Part shown: positions 1-8,371 of the stretch, one piece after another
How the letters are laid out: every line of letters begins with the position of its first letter
How positions within the stretch are numbered: position 1 is the stretch's first letter
Origin: Haplosporangium gracile
Lineage: Eukaryota > Mortierellomycota > Mortierellomycetes > Mortierellales > Mortierellaceae
Assembly: GCA_015499985.1 (NCBI GenBank)
Contig: JAAAUF010000644.1
Coordinates: 430 to 24,268, forward strand
Direction: 5' to 3'
DNA: 23,839 nt
Translations under genes and position numbers: made by a program
The notes under the pieces: generated by a model
Database searches by the model: none
The model's input: the letters and a program-made list of their open reading frames with translations, nothing else
What the model was told of the DNA's origin: nothing

Positions 1-2675
1 CGGCTTGACATCTCGAATGACTGTGCCCAAAGGATGGTTGCTTCCGCTCTGAAGTGTATGTGGAGTTAGCGAGCCATGATCCAGGGTCGATATAGGGCGT
101 CCACTTAATGTCTGTCTACTCTCGTCCTCCGCTTCCTGCGCCTTCTTTGACTTGAACCTCGGATCATACCACACATTAGCCTATCATGATCATTGGATAT
201 GTCTGTGAGTCAAACGAATGCCAGGATGATCATAGCGATGGAGGCAAAGGTGAACATACAGTACTTACGACGCAGTCGGATCCGGCGGCCATGTGAACGG
301 ATCCGTTCAGCCTAGAAAAGATACTGTTCCTTGACAACGGCACGGGTGCTCCTCCCACGACCTTGTGTTCACTCCGGAGCAACAAGTCACCAGAATACGG
401 ATCCTGATCAATAGTGCCACGAACATGATGTGTCGTCTTGCTACCCATGAAATTGTACGTGGCCATCCAGTTCCGAGAGACACTGTCAAAAGAAACAGAA
501 TTACAACTTCCTCCTTTCAACCGAACCGGCAATCGACACTCTGGCTCCTTTTCTGCCACTAGGGAGCAAGAGGTCGCTGTTGCAGTTGCCATGGACTGAC
601 TGGACGACAAACTATCGCCACCCAAAGCCATCAATCCCTGGCTTCCACTGGTAATCATCTCCTGACTGAACACTCCCGAAAGCGTTCCTTCATTCATACC
701 CGGCTCAAAATTATATACAAACGCGCCATCAAGACTCCCGCACAGAATCGCCTCTTGGTCATGGCCCTCTATTGGGCCGATATGTGTCATAGAGTGGATC
801 GGTGCGTGGCCCAGAAGTCCTGGATTACTGAAACTGTAGATTGGCGCACTTGTATTCCGAAGGTCGAGTGTCAATATGCTGGTCTGCCTTGCCTTCACTG
901 CACAGTACATTAGGTTCGAGTCCGTTGTTGACCAGCAACACGACCACACCGTCCCCTCCAGATCATACCTATTCAGCAGCAATGGCGATGCAGTATAGTG
1001 TCAGTCAGGCACGATATAAAGTAATAAAGAAGGACATTTAAAAAAAAATGGTAGCTGACAACTTACGTGAGTAGGACTTGTTTGGAGAGAGCATTGGTGA
1101 CTTTAAGGGTCTTGTCCAAACTGGCAGTGAGGATAAATGCCCGGTTGGTGCCAGGGTGTCCATTATAACAGCGCACATCCTTGATGGGTTTTGAGTGAAT
1201 CGGTGTAAAGTCGTGATAGTTGTTTGAGAAGTCCCGCATCGACACTTTTGCGATCCCGTGTTGCTCTCCCATCTGTCGACTGTACACCAGCATTTCTTCG
1301 TCCTGACGATACGACAAGTACTGCGTAGCTCCCGGTGCCTGTAATAAATAGGATATAAATATAATTTAGTTCGCATCCTAACTTTAACCCAGAAGTATAG
1401 CGTTATCCATAAAAGAGAAAGTTCTTACCCTGGCTGTGATGGGAACCGTCCGAGTGGTGACATATGAAAAGTGCTTTACAATTTCTCGTTCCGGATGCGC
1501 CATCTTTAGCTGCTTCACCTCCGAACGGTATCTATACAGCATCAAAGCAACAACAGCAATTATTAGCCAGACAACTCCACGCCATGACAAATAGCTTCAA
1601 GTGACATAAATGCCACTTTATACCTTGCTTTGAGAGCACGCTGACGGTCATGCTTCTTGCGCATGTCAGTAAGCTCATTACGAAGCATCTCATAGGCGAG
1701 TCGAGAGTTTGCCAGTTCCTTTTCACAGCGCATCCTGGCCTCCTTCTCTTCCCTGGCTCGTGCATTCGCCTCGTTCTTTTCGACCGTATCCACCACCACA
1801 ACCGATTTGCTCCATATCCGACGAATATCTCTCCGCGTCGTCGCCAGGCTAGTAAAGAGCATCAAGTAAATGCAAATACGGGTGAGCTGTTGGAAAGGGA
1901 GAGTACGGTGAGCGACATGTCCTCCTGTGAACAAGAGAAAAGAGTGAAAAGTCATTACCAAGACTTACTTGCACTCTGGGCATTTCGCTGGACCGTTTCC
2001 TCCTGCATTCTGGTTTATCCACTTTGTAATACAACTATTGTCATTTAGGATGTAAGTGTGATTAGGGAACGCAATACTCGATGGGGGGGGGGGGGATGTT
2101 TTTTGAAACAGTAGCAGCGCTCTAAATAATTATACCTTTCGCCAAAAAGATGTCCGCATTTGATAGACACGAGACGATGCTTCCCGCTGTTGGTCCATGA
2201 CTCAAAACAAATCGAGCATGTCGATTCCTAAAATCCAAAGGAATCAATACCAAAATTCCCCTGTCCTGTCAATATCATATTTCAGTCCAAAGTAAAATCC
2301 TGTCGCTTACTATATCCATTCCACACATGATGTGTTGGTGGGTGGTACCTCGGTTTCAACATTCTGCGGCCGAGGCTCCGGGATATGGGATCGCTCAGGT
2401 CCAACCACGGGCCGGGTAACAACATGGATCTGACTCTGGAAATCATGATCCTGTGAGGGGATCGCCTGGTGGTGGTGATAAAGTTGAGCTTGCCCACCAA
2501 CACCCTGTTGTTGATTCACAGGTTGTGCAAATGCATGAGCTGGTCCTTGTGGCAAGTCGTCCCAGCCTGCAAGTACTTGATTGAGGTCGTTTTGATTATC
2601 GCTGTTTCCGTTGGCGTCGTTACTGTCGTCGGCAAAGGAGTGTTCGTTAATGTCGTCGAACGTGTCGTCGTCCAT
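1..2675 (-). CDS. RFWD3: RFWD3-type E3 ubiquitin ligase (RING, coiled coil, WD40), 3' end outside window
   Basis: Proposed exons (minus): 2675-2349, 2227-2136, 2034-1969, 1848-1624, 1531-1429, 1338-1067, 968-269, 180-<1; these give 655 in-frame codons with every junction phase-consistent. The start is the ATG at 2673-2675, opening an acidic Asp/Asn-rich then Gln-rich N-terminus. A C3HC4 RING follows: [23 protein letters not shown], assembled from exons 2-4. Next come a charged coiled coil (exon 4) and a WD40 region with [24 protein letters not shown] and a late NVWYD. The order and these motifs match animal RFWD3, which ubiquitylates RPA and RAD51 at stalled forks and crosslinks; nuclear action is inferred from the family. 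The terminal WD repeat and stop are missing. The exon 1/2 junction is uncertain: the consensus-like donor at 2311 (GTAAGC) would create a stop, so GAG|GTACCA at 2349/2348 was chosen. Family call is strong; fork function is inferred. Confidence 0.88.
2083..2095. repeat. G13 homopolymer in an RFWD3 intron
   Basis: Thirteen consecutive G on the plus strand lie inside the intron between the two RING exons (2035-2135). On the gene strand this is a C13 run, so it could add to the pyrimidine tract upstream of the acceptor at 2035-2036. Length is likely to vary between isolates or through sequencing error; no coding effect is expected. Confidence 0.9.
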
Positions 2676-2918
2676 GGTCTCATTGAGAGTGGCAACGGTG
2701 CAGAGGATGTTTCAACCAAACAAAAAAAGGTGTAAAGGGGAATTTAGTTTGACAGAACTCTGGTGATTTTTACACGTGACTTCACAAAAGAGTCAGGCAT
2801 GCTGTTTTTCGGATTTCAAGAGGTTTTTTCTATTTGTATGTAGCTGCGTGGGTCTAACTTTGAAGGTGTGGAGAAGACAAATACCTTCCCACGCTCTAAG
2901 AATTACAAAAGGAACGAA

Positions 2919-4849
2919 TTATGCGCCATTGTTCTCAACCTCATCCTCAAAGGGAGGAAGGTCATAGAAAACAGGGTCAAACTTCTCGAGCGAATCCAGA
3001 CGCTGGGTAGGTCCCTCCAGAGCAGGGTAAAGGCGTCCAATGTTCTCGTCTGGCACCCAGAGGACCTTCATCTCGGCATTGACTCCTGCCTGGACACCAA
3101 TGGGCGAATCTTCAAAGACTAGACATTTCTCATTCTTGATCTCCTGGTGTCCAAAGTGCTCCTTCAAACGATCCCGAGCCACAAAGAAAATGTCGGGATT
3201 GGGCTTGCCATTCTGGATCGCGGGATCGTCGCCGCACACAATCACATCGAACAAGGTGAACAGATGTTGGTTGTTCATCGACTTGAGGTTAAAGTTCTTG
3301 CGGTACGAGGAAGTTGCCACCTAATTATCACATTTTGATGGAATATCATTTGAGTTGCGAGTACAACATGCGACAGAGCGCCTTCGTTATACTCTATTCG
3401 TATGCTCATGCTTGCTTCCTGTATCTTTGGAGTTCAAGAAGAGAGAGAAAAGAACTTACGGCGATGGGAATCTTCTTTGCTTTCAGGTGCTTGACTAGGC
3501 GCTGTGAGATATATGAAACATCTCCGTATTGAGACAAAGGTTAAAAATTAGATATATGGGAAGGAGAAAGGCGGGCGCATGCTGGATTATATCAGTTCAA
3601 ACAATCCCGATCCCAAAAGGATTAACCGAAAAGAAAAACAGAAAAGAAAAACAGAAAAGAAAAACAAAAGTAATTTACCATGACACCGGGGAGAGGCACG
3701 CAGTGTGGGAATCGCTCCAATTGGAGAAGGTGACGCTCGTGGAGGTACTCCTCTGCGGTCATGTCTGCGCCTGATTCGGCAACCAGAATCGCCGCCGACT
3801 GTTCATTCATTTCAATCCATAGCAGAACAGTCATATGTTAGCAAACTTCTTAGCCTCATCCAATTGACCACGTCGAGGTGAAGAACAGGTGTCCTTTGCG
3901 CACAGCAAACGACTTACTTCCTTCTCGCGGAGACCCATGACCTTGGCCTTGAGTTCCATATCATATCTCTTGCCGAAGCGTCCAAGAATTTCAGCTATGA
4001 CAAAGAGCAACCATAAATCATGTTAGTTTTAATGTTCAGACAGTTTTTAGGACAAAGGTGAGGAGGGTTACATGTCTCTAAGAAGATCCGACTGGGAACC
4101 CGGTGTTTATGTATCCGTGGGCAAGGAAAAAAAAAAAGAAAGAAAAAAAGCAATTGAACTCTATGTAAGTGTGTTGGTTGCGCGCTCTTGTTTGATAGAA
4201 TGACCCAATTCGAGTCCTGACAGATGCCATTGTATTGATGACTCTTCTGACACATAAAAATGCACAGTTACGGGGAGGACGGGGGATGGAGATTTTTCGA
4301 GTTTAGAAGGCGCTGTACCATGGTGAGTGAGAGGTTGCAGGTAAGTGTTCAATTGAGTGTTTTCCGAGGTGATGGTTAGTTGTTGAAAAAGCTGTAACGT
4401 GGCGTTTTATCAACAGAAATCGTGTCCCTGGAAGAGAATGTAGGGCGTAGCACAGCGGTCAATCATAGATTGTCTAGAAAAGGGTAAGGCTATCACTCCT
4501 CCGCTGATTACCCACGCAGGAGAAAAAGTAATAGGGGGAAGAGAGAAAGGACGGGCAGGTACATATAGTTGGCGCAGTGTTCGCTCCTTGTCCGCTGTTT
4601 TGCCGTCCGTTTGTTATTGTTGTTGTTGTTGTTGCCATTTTTTTTTCTTTTTCGGTGCTAGTCAGGTGTTTAGTGCTAGTATGTGTAAAAAGTATATTGC
4701 TTACAGGTGATCTCTGTGTAGAGCGTCTCTGTGTTGATGAGAAGACCGTCCATGTCAAAGATGCAGTAGTCGATGTGGTGGACAGGAGTGGCAGCAGCGG
4801 TGGTGGTGGTGCCCGCAGGAATGGTGGCCGAGGCAGCAGACGAAGGCAT
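2919..4849 (-). CDS. HAD-family phosphatase, pseudouridine-5'-phosphatase-like
   Basis: Five exons: 4849-4705, 3994-3918, 3798-3679, 3501-3460 (42 nt) and 3320-2919, giving 261 residues with consistent phases. HAD motifs are complete: motif I CIFDMDGLLINTE near residues 29-41 (nucleophile Asp32, acid/base Asp34), motif II in AVATSS, motif III Lys in GKPNPDIF, motif IV in CLVFEDSPIGVQAG. The cap segment (TSEILGRFGKRY, KAKVMGLREKE) and the GDDPAIQNGKPNPDIF stretch resemble animal HDHD1/PUDP, which dephosphorylates pseudouridine 5'-monophosphate. Yeast sugar-phosphate phosphatases of the GPP/DOG type share the fold, so substrate is less certain than family. An Ala/Thr-rich leader of about 25 residues precedes the domain. 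The first intron (3995-4704, 710 nt) is far longer than the others here and carries simple repeats. A soluble enzyme is expected; no signal peptide or membrane segment is seen. Confidence 0.87.
3628..3666. repeat. 13-bp tandem repeat, three perfect copies
   Basis: GAAAAGAAAAACA is repeated exactly three times inside the phosphatase intron 3502-3678. It lies close to the 5' splice site of that intron (minus strand), where it reads as a pyrimidine-rich TGTTTTTCTTTTC repeat. Simple-sequence expansion is the plain explanation. Confidence 0.9.
4617..4634. repeat. (TTG)6 microsatellite
   Basis: Six TTG units sit in the long first intron of the HAD phosphatase, a few bases before a T-rich run (4639-4650). 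No function is apparent. Confidence 0.85.
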
Positions 4850-5078
4850 GGTCATAATTATTACGGGGGATAAGGTAGGAGGAAGAAAGGGAAAGGGGAG
4901 GGGTGAGTGCGAGTGTGAGGAGCAGCAGAGAAGAAGAGAAAGAACAGCGGAAAAATGAAAGATGTGAAAAATCAGGCTTCTTATGCTTTTTTGAGCTTAC
5001 TTTCTCACTCAGAAAATTCATTTTCCCATCTAGTGGGCGCACATTTGCCAGTCCGACAGAATGACGATGGGTAGGGAG
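4850..5078. other. Intergenic: phosphatase upstream region up to the transposon
   Basis: This 229-bp stretch is the presumed promoter and 5' leader of the minus-strand phosphatase; on that strand it is CT-rich just before the ATG. No clear TATA element was seen. Its far end abuts the left terminus of the hAT element, so the insertion lies about 230 bp from the phosphatase start codon. Confidence 0.6.
5071..5078. repeat. Left target-site duplication (candidate)
   Basis: GTAGGGAG directly precedes the left terminus; it differs by one base from GTAGGAAG at 8193-8200. The match extends to ten bases (GGGTAGGRAG, 5069-5078 versus 8191-8200), so the cut position is ambiguous by one or two bases. 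Confidence 0.65.
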
Positions 5079-5297
5079 CAGCGGAGGACACAGGCATAAT
5101 TTCTTTCTTTTATGGGGTTACCTGGTGGACAAGAGGGAAAAGAAACCTCCAAATAAAGAGCGTAGACCCTCATTGATAAGAGGTACAATCCCTTCGACAA
5201 GAGGTCCTGGCCAGTCAGAAGGCGCACATTACTCCTAGTCATCCGAGCCTGTGCCTGAACGCACAGCAGCAATCAGCACTCATTCTTTCTTTTTCTC
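5079..5297 (+). repeat. Left inverted arm of the hAT element
   Basis: This arm aligns with the reverse complement of 7911-8192, sharing blocks such as CTTTCTTTTATGGGGTTAC, ACAAGAGGGAAAA, CCCTCATTGATAAGAGG and AGAGGTCCTGGCCA. It holds three clear copies of the degenerate ~22-bp repeat found in the other arm plus a weak one, and lacks about four units present on the right. It also carries an extra segment near 5230-5270 with no partner on the right, before both arms end in a shared CT-rich stretch (ATTCTTTCTTTTTCTC). Confidence 0.85.
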
Positions 5298-5639
5298 CTT
5301 CTTTTGAACCCACTCACCTTACCCCACCTTACTTGTCTTCTCAGCACAAGCTCACCTCTTTGCCCTCTAGCTCCGTCGTCTTCATTTCTTGTCGTTCCTC
5401 TCTCCCTTTTTTAGGCCTCTCGCTCCTATCCATCCTCTTGTGTTTGCCCTTCTTTGCTCCTCCACATTCATACAATCTTTCATTCTTATTTTCATCTATC
5501 CTGATCCATGATAGTTTTTGACTACGACGAGGTGGATATAAATGCGAACGTGAGCAGCCAGGCCTAGTCCCTGCAAGTCGTGCCTGTTTACAATATCGGA
5601 GCAATCCTTTCAATCATAACTCATTAATACCAACCTGAT
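5298..5639 (+). other. Transposon leader region, no gene
   Basis: CT-rich sequence between the left arm and the first open segment of the element. It contains the TATA-like box noted separately. No protein-coding exon could be supported. Confidence 0.5.
5537..5542 (+). promoter_or_regulatory. TATA-like box for the transposon gene (candidate)
   Basis: TATAAA within GGATATAAATGCG lies roughly 100 bp upstream of the first open segment of the relic transposase gene on the same strand. Position and strand fit a promoter remnant; nothing else confirms it. Confidence 0.35.
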
Positions 5640-6068
5640 ATGTCATTTCGTCATTGGACGCCGACATAGTGTTGATGGCCACTCTCGTGGCCAAAACAGT
5701 AATTTCTCCCTTCCACTGCGCTCCAGCGCCTATACTTTTGTCGCCAGAGGAACCTACTACGAAAAGGATTCGCCGTTTGTTGACAACGAAGCATATGGTC
5801 CGGTGTCTCCTGTAAGTATTGCACACTTATCGCATTATTGGATAGACTGGCTGAATAAAAAGATACTCTATACTAATGCCTTTTTCTTAATGCTTAGTTT
5901 ACGTAAAAACGACGACTGGAACAATGGCAAAGCTTCTCTAGCCTTGAGAAGCGTGCAACAGCACTTCGATTTTCCTTTGATGCTGAAGCAGTTCAAAGCC
6001 CGGTTCCTCCTACTGCTTCTTATGGCCTCCCTGCACATCAAGTCCCTCCTGAGCATGTCCACCCGACC

Positions 6069-6158
6069 ACTCCTGGAGGCACTCATGCCCATTTGTCTAC
6101 TCCCGCAGGCACTCATGCCTATTCAATCACTCCCGGAGGCGCTCACGGCTACTCGATC
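6069..6158 (+). repeat. 30-bp tandem repeat, three copies, in transposase remnant
   Basis: Units begin at 6069, 6099 and 6129. In the long open frame they encode TPGGTHAHLS, TPAGTHAYSI and TPGGAHGYSI. Weaker Gly/His-rich copies follow to about 6240. Differences are mostly synonymous or conservative, suggesting expansion while the frame was still coding. Confidence 0.85.
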
Positions 6159-6677
6159 ATTTCAGGTCACGGCCATGGATACCCGACCAATTCTGGAGGC
6201 GCTCTTGGCCGTCCGCCCACTCATGGACATGGTTACGCTTATAACACTGCTCATAAATACCCTGAGCACCAAGTGTCATCAGCCGTGCTTTATGGTCATC
6301 CCAATATGTCCTTTCAACCCAATCGCCAATATTTTGCAGCGGGTGATGTTCCATCCATTTCGGTAGCCGTCACTTCTAGCTTGGAGCACACTAGTTCGTC
6401 CTCCATTTCCGGCTCTTTGAGGCATGAACAGATGTCGAATTCGGAGGAATCCAATGAGGAGGAGAATGCAAATGATCCGGAACGTATAGAGGCGGAGAAA
6501 CGTCTTGAGATAGAGAACACCATATTGTCTCCTGAATGGCGTAAACTGTACCTCAGCGTTCCCTTGGGTCGGCTTCCAAACGCTGTGATCTGTAAGGAAC
6601 TAGCTCCTCCGGAGCTTCAAAACCTGGCCACAGTACCTTTTACCGAGATCCCCTACAAGCCTCTTAAGGCAACCACC

Positions 6678-6761
6678 GCCTCCACGTCGTCTGATCCCGC
6701 CTCCATGCCGTCTAGTGCCGCCTCCATGCCGTCTAGTGCCGCCTCCGCGCCGTCTGATACC
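6678..6761 (+). repeat. 21-bp tandem repeat, four copies
   Basis: Units at 6678, 6699, 6720 and 6741. Copies two and three are identical and the outer two diverge slightly. In frame they encode a repeated Ala-Ser-x-Pro-Ser motif in the linker ahead of the zinc finger. Confidence 0.88.
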
Positions 6762-7910
6762 ATCCCCGCACCTTCTGCTGCCACCTCCTTTCAACCGGCG
6801 ACCAACTCTAAAAAGCCAAGCAGCGAAAAGCAGACCCTTCGTACGAACAGCATGAATCTCTTCTGCTACCAGAAGGTTGGTCACACGTACGTTTGCAAAC
6901 TACCCATAATTGTCGACGGTGTGGAGTGACCTTGCGACACCAAGCGCACTGCCAGACATGGAGGGTCCATTTTGAGGAAACATCTTTTTGAAAAACACCC
7001 TGGAATTCTCGACGCGATCGAGTATTTCCGCAAACAACAAAAAGTTGCTCGGGATCGACTTCCAAGAGATCAACAGCACACCCCAAACGAAACCAAACGA
7101 CTAAACACATCGAGCATCACCGGCAACGGCGTCCCATGGACTAGCCAACAGCAATACAGTGCTGAGCTTTTGCTTACTGCCAAGATGGACGCTGAACAAG
7201 CCGCCCGAAGAGCCGTCGAGTCCGCTGTTGTAGAAGCTGATGAGTACGACTACCTCCAAGATCCAGATTCAGATCAGTTCACAGGTCCCCATCAGATTCC
7301 AATCAAGGCTAGCCGTTCTCCACCAGCACTCACCAACAGACTGAGAGCAGAGACTCCTGCCTTCAGAGCAATGATTCAATTGAATGTGGAGAAGGCGGTG
7401 GCTCAAAGGAAGGAGGCAGGCGCCAACAACTCATCCATCAGTTCTGCCCAGAACGTCATAGCTTTGAACTACTGGAAGTTGGATGCGTAATGTAATTTGA
7501 GGGCATACAGGGAGGTGTGGTTGCACAGCAAGGTGGATTCAGGTTGTTTTTGATGATCCCAGTTGCATTTTGGAACAGCAAGGAAAGCTTGGCCAGTTTC
7601 GCCATGATGGTTACCCTCATGCGAATATACCTGATCATTCAGGCAACCTTTTCCGAATCGGAACGCTTATTCAGCAAAGTTGAGCTTGTTTATTCCGTAC
7701 GTAGATCCCGTCTCTCTGACAATAACTTCTGCAACGTTGTTTTTCTTTAATAGTTTAGAGAAGACACTTTGCCAAGCTTACAATAGATAGAAAATACATT
7801 ATATTAATTTTGAAGAATATGTACGAGGAGCAATGGCGATGGGTTAGATATGTGAAATAAAACAGTACAATGGACCAAACAACACCGCATGCAATGCCGA
7901 GTGGAGAAGG

Positions 7911-8192
7911 TGGTTAAAAAAAAAAGAGAGAAAAAGAAAGAATAAGTACTGAGTGCTGCCTTCTGATTGGCCAGGACCTCTTTCAGAAGGGATTGTACTT
8001 CTTGCAAAAGGGGTACACACCTTCCTTGAGTAAGGTTCTGTGCCTCTTATCAATGAGGGTCTACCTTCTTCATTTAGAGGTACTACTCTCTTTATTCGTA
8101 GGTTCTATCCTATTTATTTAAAGGTTCCTTTTCCCTCTTGTCTACTGAGTAACCCCATAAAAGAAAGGAATTGTACCTGTGTTCCCCACTGG
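7911..8192 (-). repeat. Right inverted arm with array of ~22-bp repeats
   Basis: Read on the minus strand from 8192, the arm has about seven tandem degenerate units, each roughly AA-rich, AAGRRGGTA, then an ACC(C/T)T core. Core-to-core distances counted by eye are 22, 22, 21, 24, 22 and about 21 bases. It is the longer partner of the left arm. Such subterminal arrays are typical transposase-binding regions in hAT elements; that role is inferred here. Confidence 0.8.
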
Positions 8193-8200
8193 GTAGGAAG
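8193..8200. repeat. Right target-site duplication (candidate)
   Basis: GTAGGAAG directly follows the right terminus and pairs with GTAGGGAG at 5071-5078 with one mismatch. An 8-bp duplication is characteristic of hAT insertion. Confidence 0.65.
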
Positions 8201-8371
8201 CGAGTGATGATGATTGTTATGGGTTAAGGGGTATCTGTTGCCACCAAATTAGTATTGGTCAAAAAAAAAGGAACGCGATCGACTTTATTTTCATTTCCTC
8301 GCATTCACACATTCATTTACATACATTCATACATTACATCTGCATACAGAGAAGAAGAGACTACAGGGAAC
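8201..8371 (+). promoter_or_regulatory. RecQ5 helicase upstream region, squeezed by the transposon
   Basis: About 170 bp separate the transposon flank from the helicase ATG. No firm TATA box was found; ATTCATTTACATACATTC-type sequence precedes the start. If the insertion is real, any further upstream promoter elements were displaced by about 3.1 kb. Confidence 0.45.

Larger units (their letters stand above)
5640..7750 (+). pseudogene. hAT transposase remnant: low-complexity N-terminus, broken BED finger, dimerisation segment
   Basis: Open segments in shifting frames lie on the plus strand. A possible first exon ends at GT near 5812, with a possible acceptor (CTTAG) at 5894-5898. From about 5910 to 6929 one frame is open and rich in Gly/His/Thr/Pro repeats, then acidic and Ser/Ala/Pro-rich sequence. 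A BED-type finger follows in pieces: CRRCGVTLRH in one frame (around 6915) and LRKHLFEKHPG in another from 6972, separated by one extra base in a T run near 6972. Frame 6972-7490 ends in NYWKLDA and a stop. Frame 7517-7750 has the hAT C-terminal pattern: YLIIQATFSESERLFS, RRSRLSDNN and VVFL. The catalytic core is absent. An in-frame TAA follows the 5898 acceptor in the longest frame, and no convincing start codon exists. I conclude it is non-functional; unrecognised introns could explain some breaks but not the missing core. Confidence 0.78.
5079..8192 (+). mobile_element. Decayed, internally deleted hAT-type DNA transposon
   Basis: A segment of about 3.1 kb is bounded by long inverted arms (5079-5297 and 7911-8192). 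The ends read CAGCGGAGG on the left and, reverse-complemented, (C)CAGTGGGGA on the right, resembling the CAG-type termini of hAT elements. Both ends are flanked directly by near-identical sequence, GTAGGGAG (5071-5078) and GTAGGAAG (8193-8200), as expected for an old 8-bp target duplication. Inside, on the plus strand, are a broken BED-type zinc finger and a hAT dimerisation segment. About 195 codons at most separate these two domains, too few for the RNase H-like transposase core. The element should be unable to move itself but could be mobilised if an active relative exists. Exact ends are uncertain by 1-2 bp. Confidence 0.85.

Noticed and set aside
895..925. GGTTCGAGTCC, resembling a tRNA B box
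   Set aside because: It lies inside a coding exon of the RFWD3-like gene; no A box or cloverleaf pairing was found around it.
1650..2048. 132-codon plus-strand open frame
   Set aside because: Antisense to the coiled-coil and RING exons of the RFWD3-like gene, which have clear family similarity and consistent splice phases.
4577..5042. Overlapping open frames on both strands near the phosphatase start
   Set aside because: They cover its first exon, its long intron and the leader; only the minus-strand frame with the HAD motif DMDGLL is supported.
5803..6366. 187-codon plus-strand frame in the transposon
   Set aside because: Overlaps the frame encoding the TPGGTHA-type repeats; its product is a frame-shifted shadow with Leu/Pro/Met-rich composition, and its start lies in a probable intron.
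7911..8192. Spaced repeats that could suggest a CRISPR-like array
   Set aside because: Units are directly adjacent and degenerate without unique spacers, and the segment has an inverted partner at 5079-5297, so it is a transposon arm.
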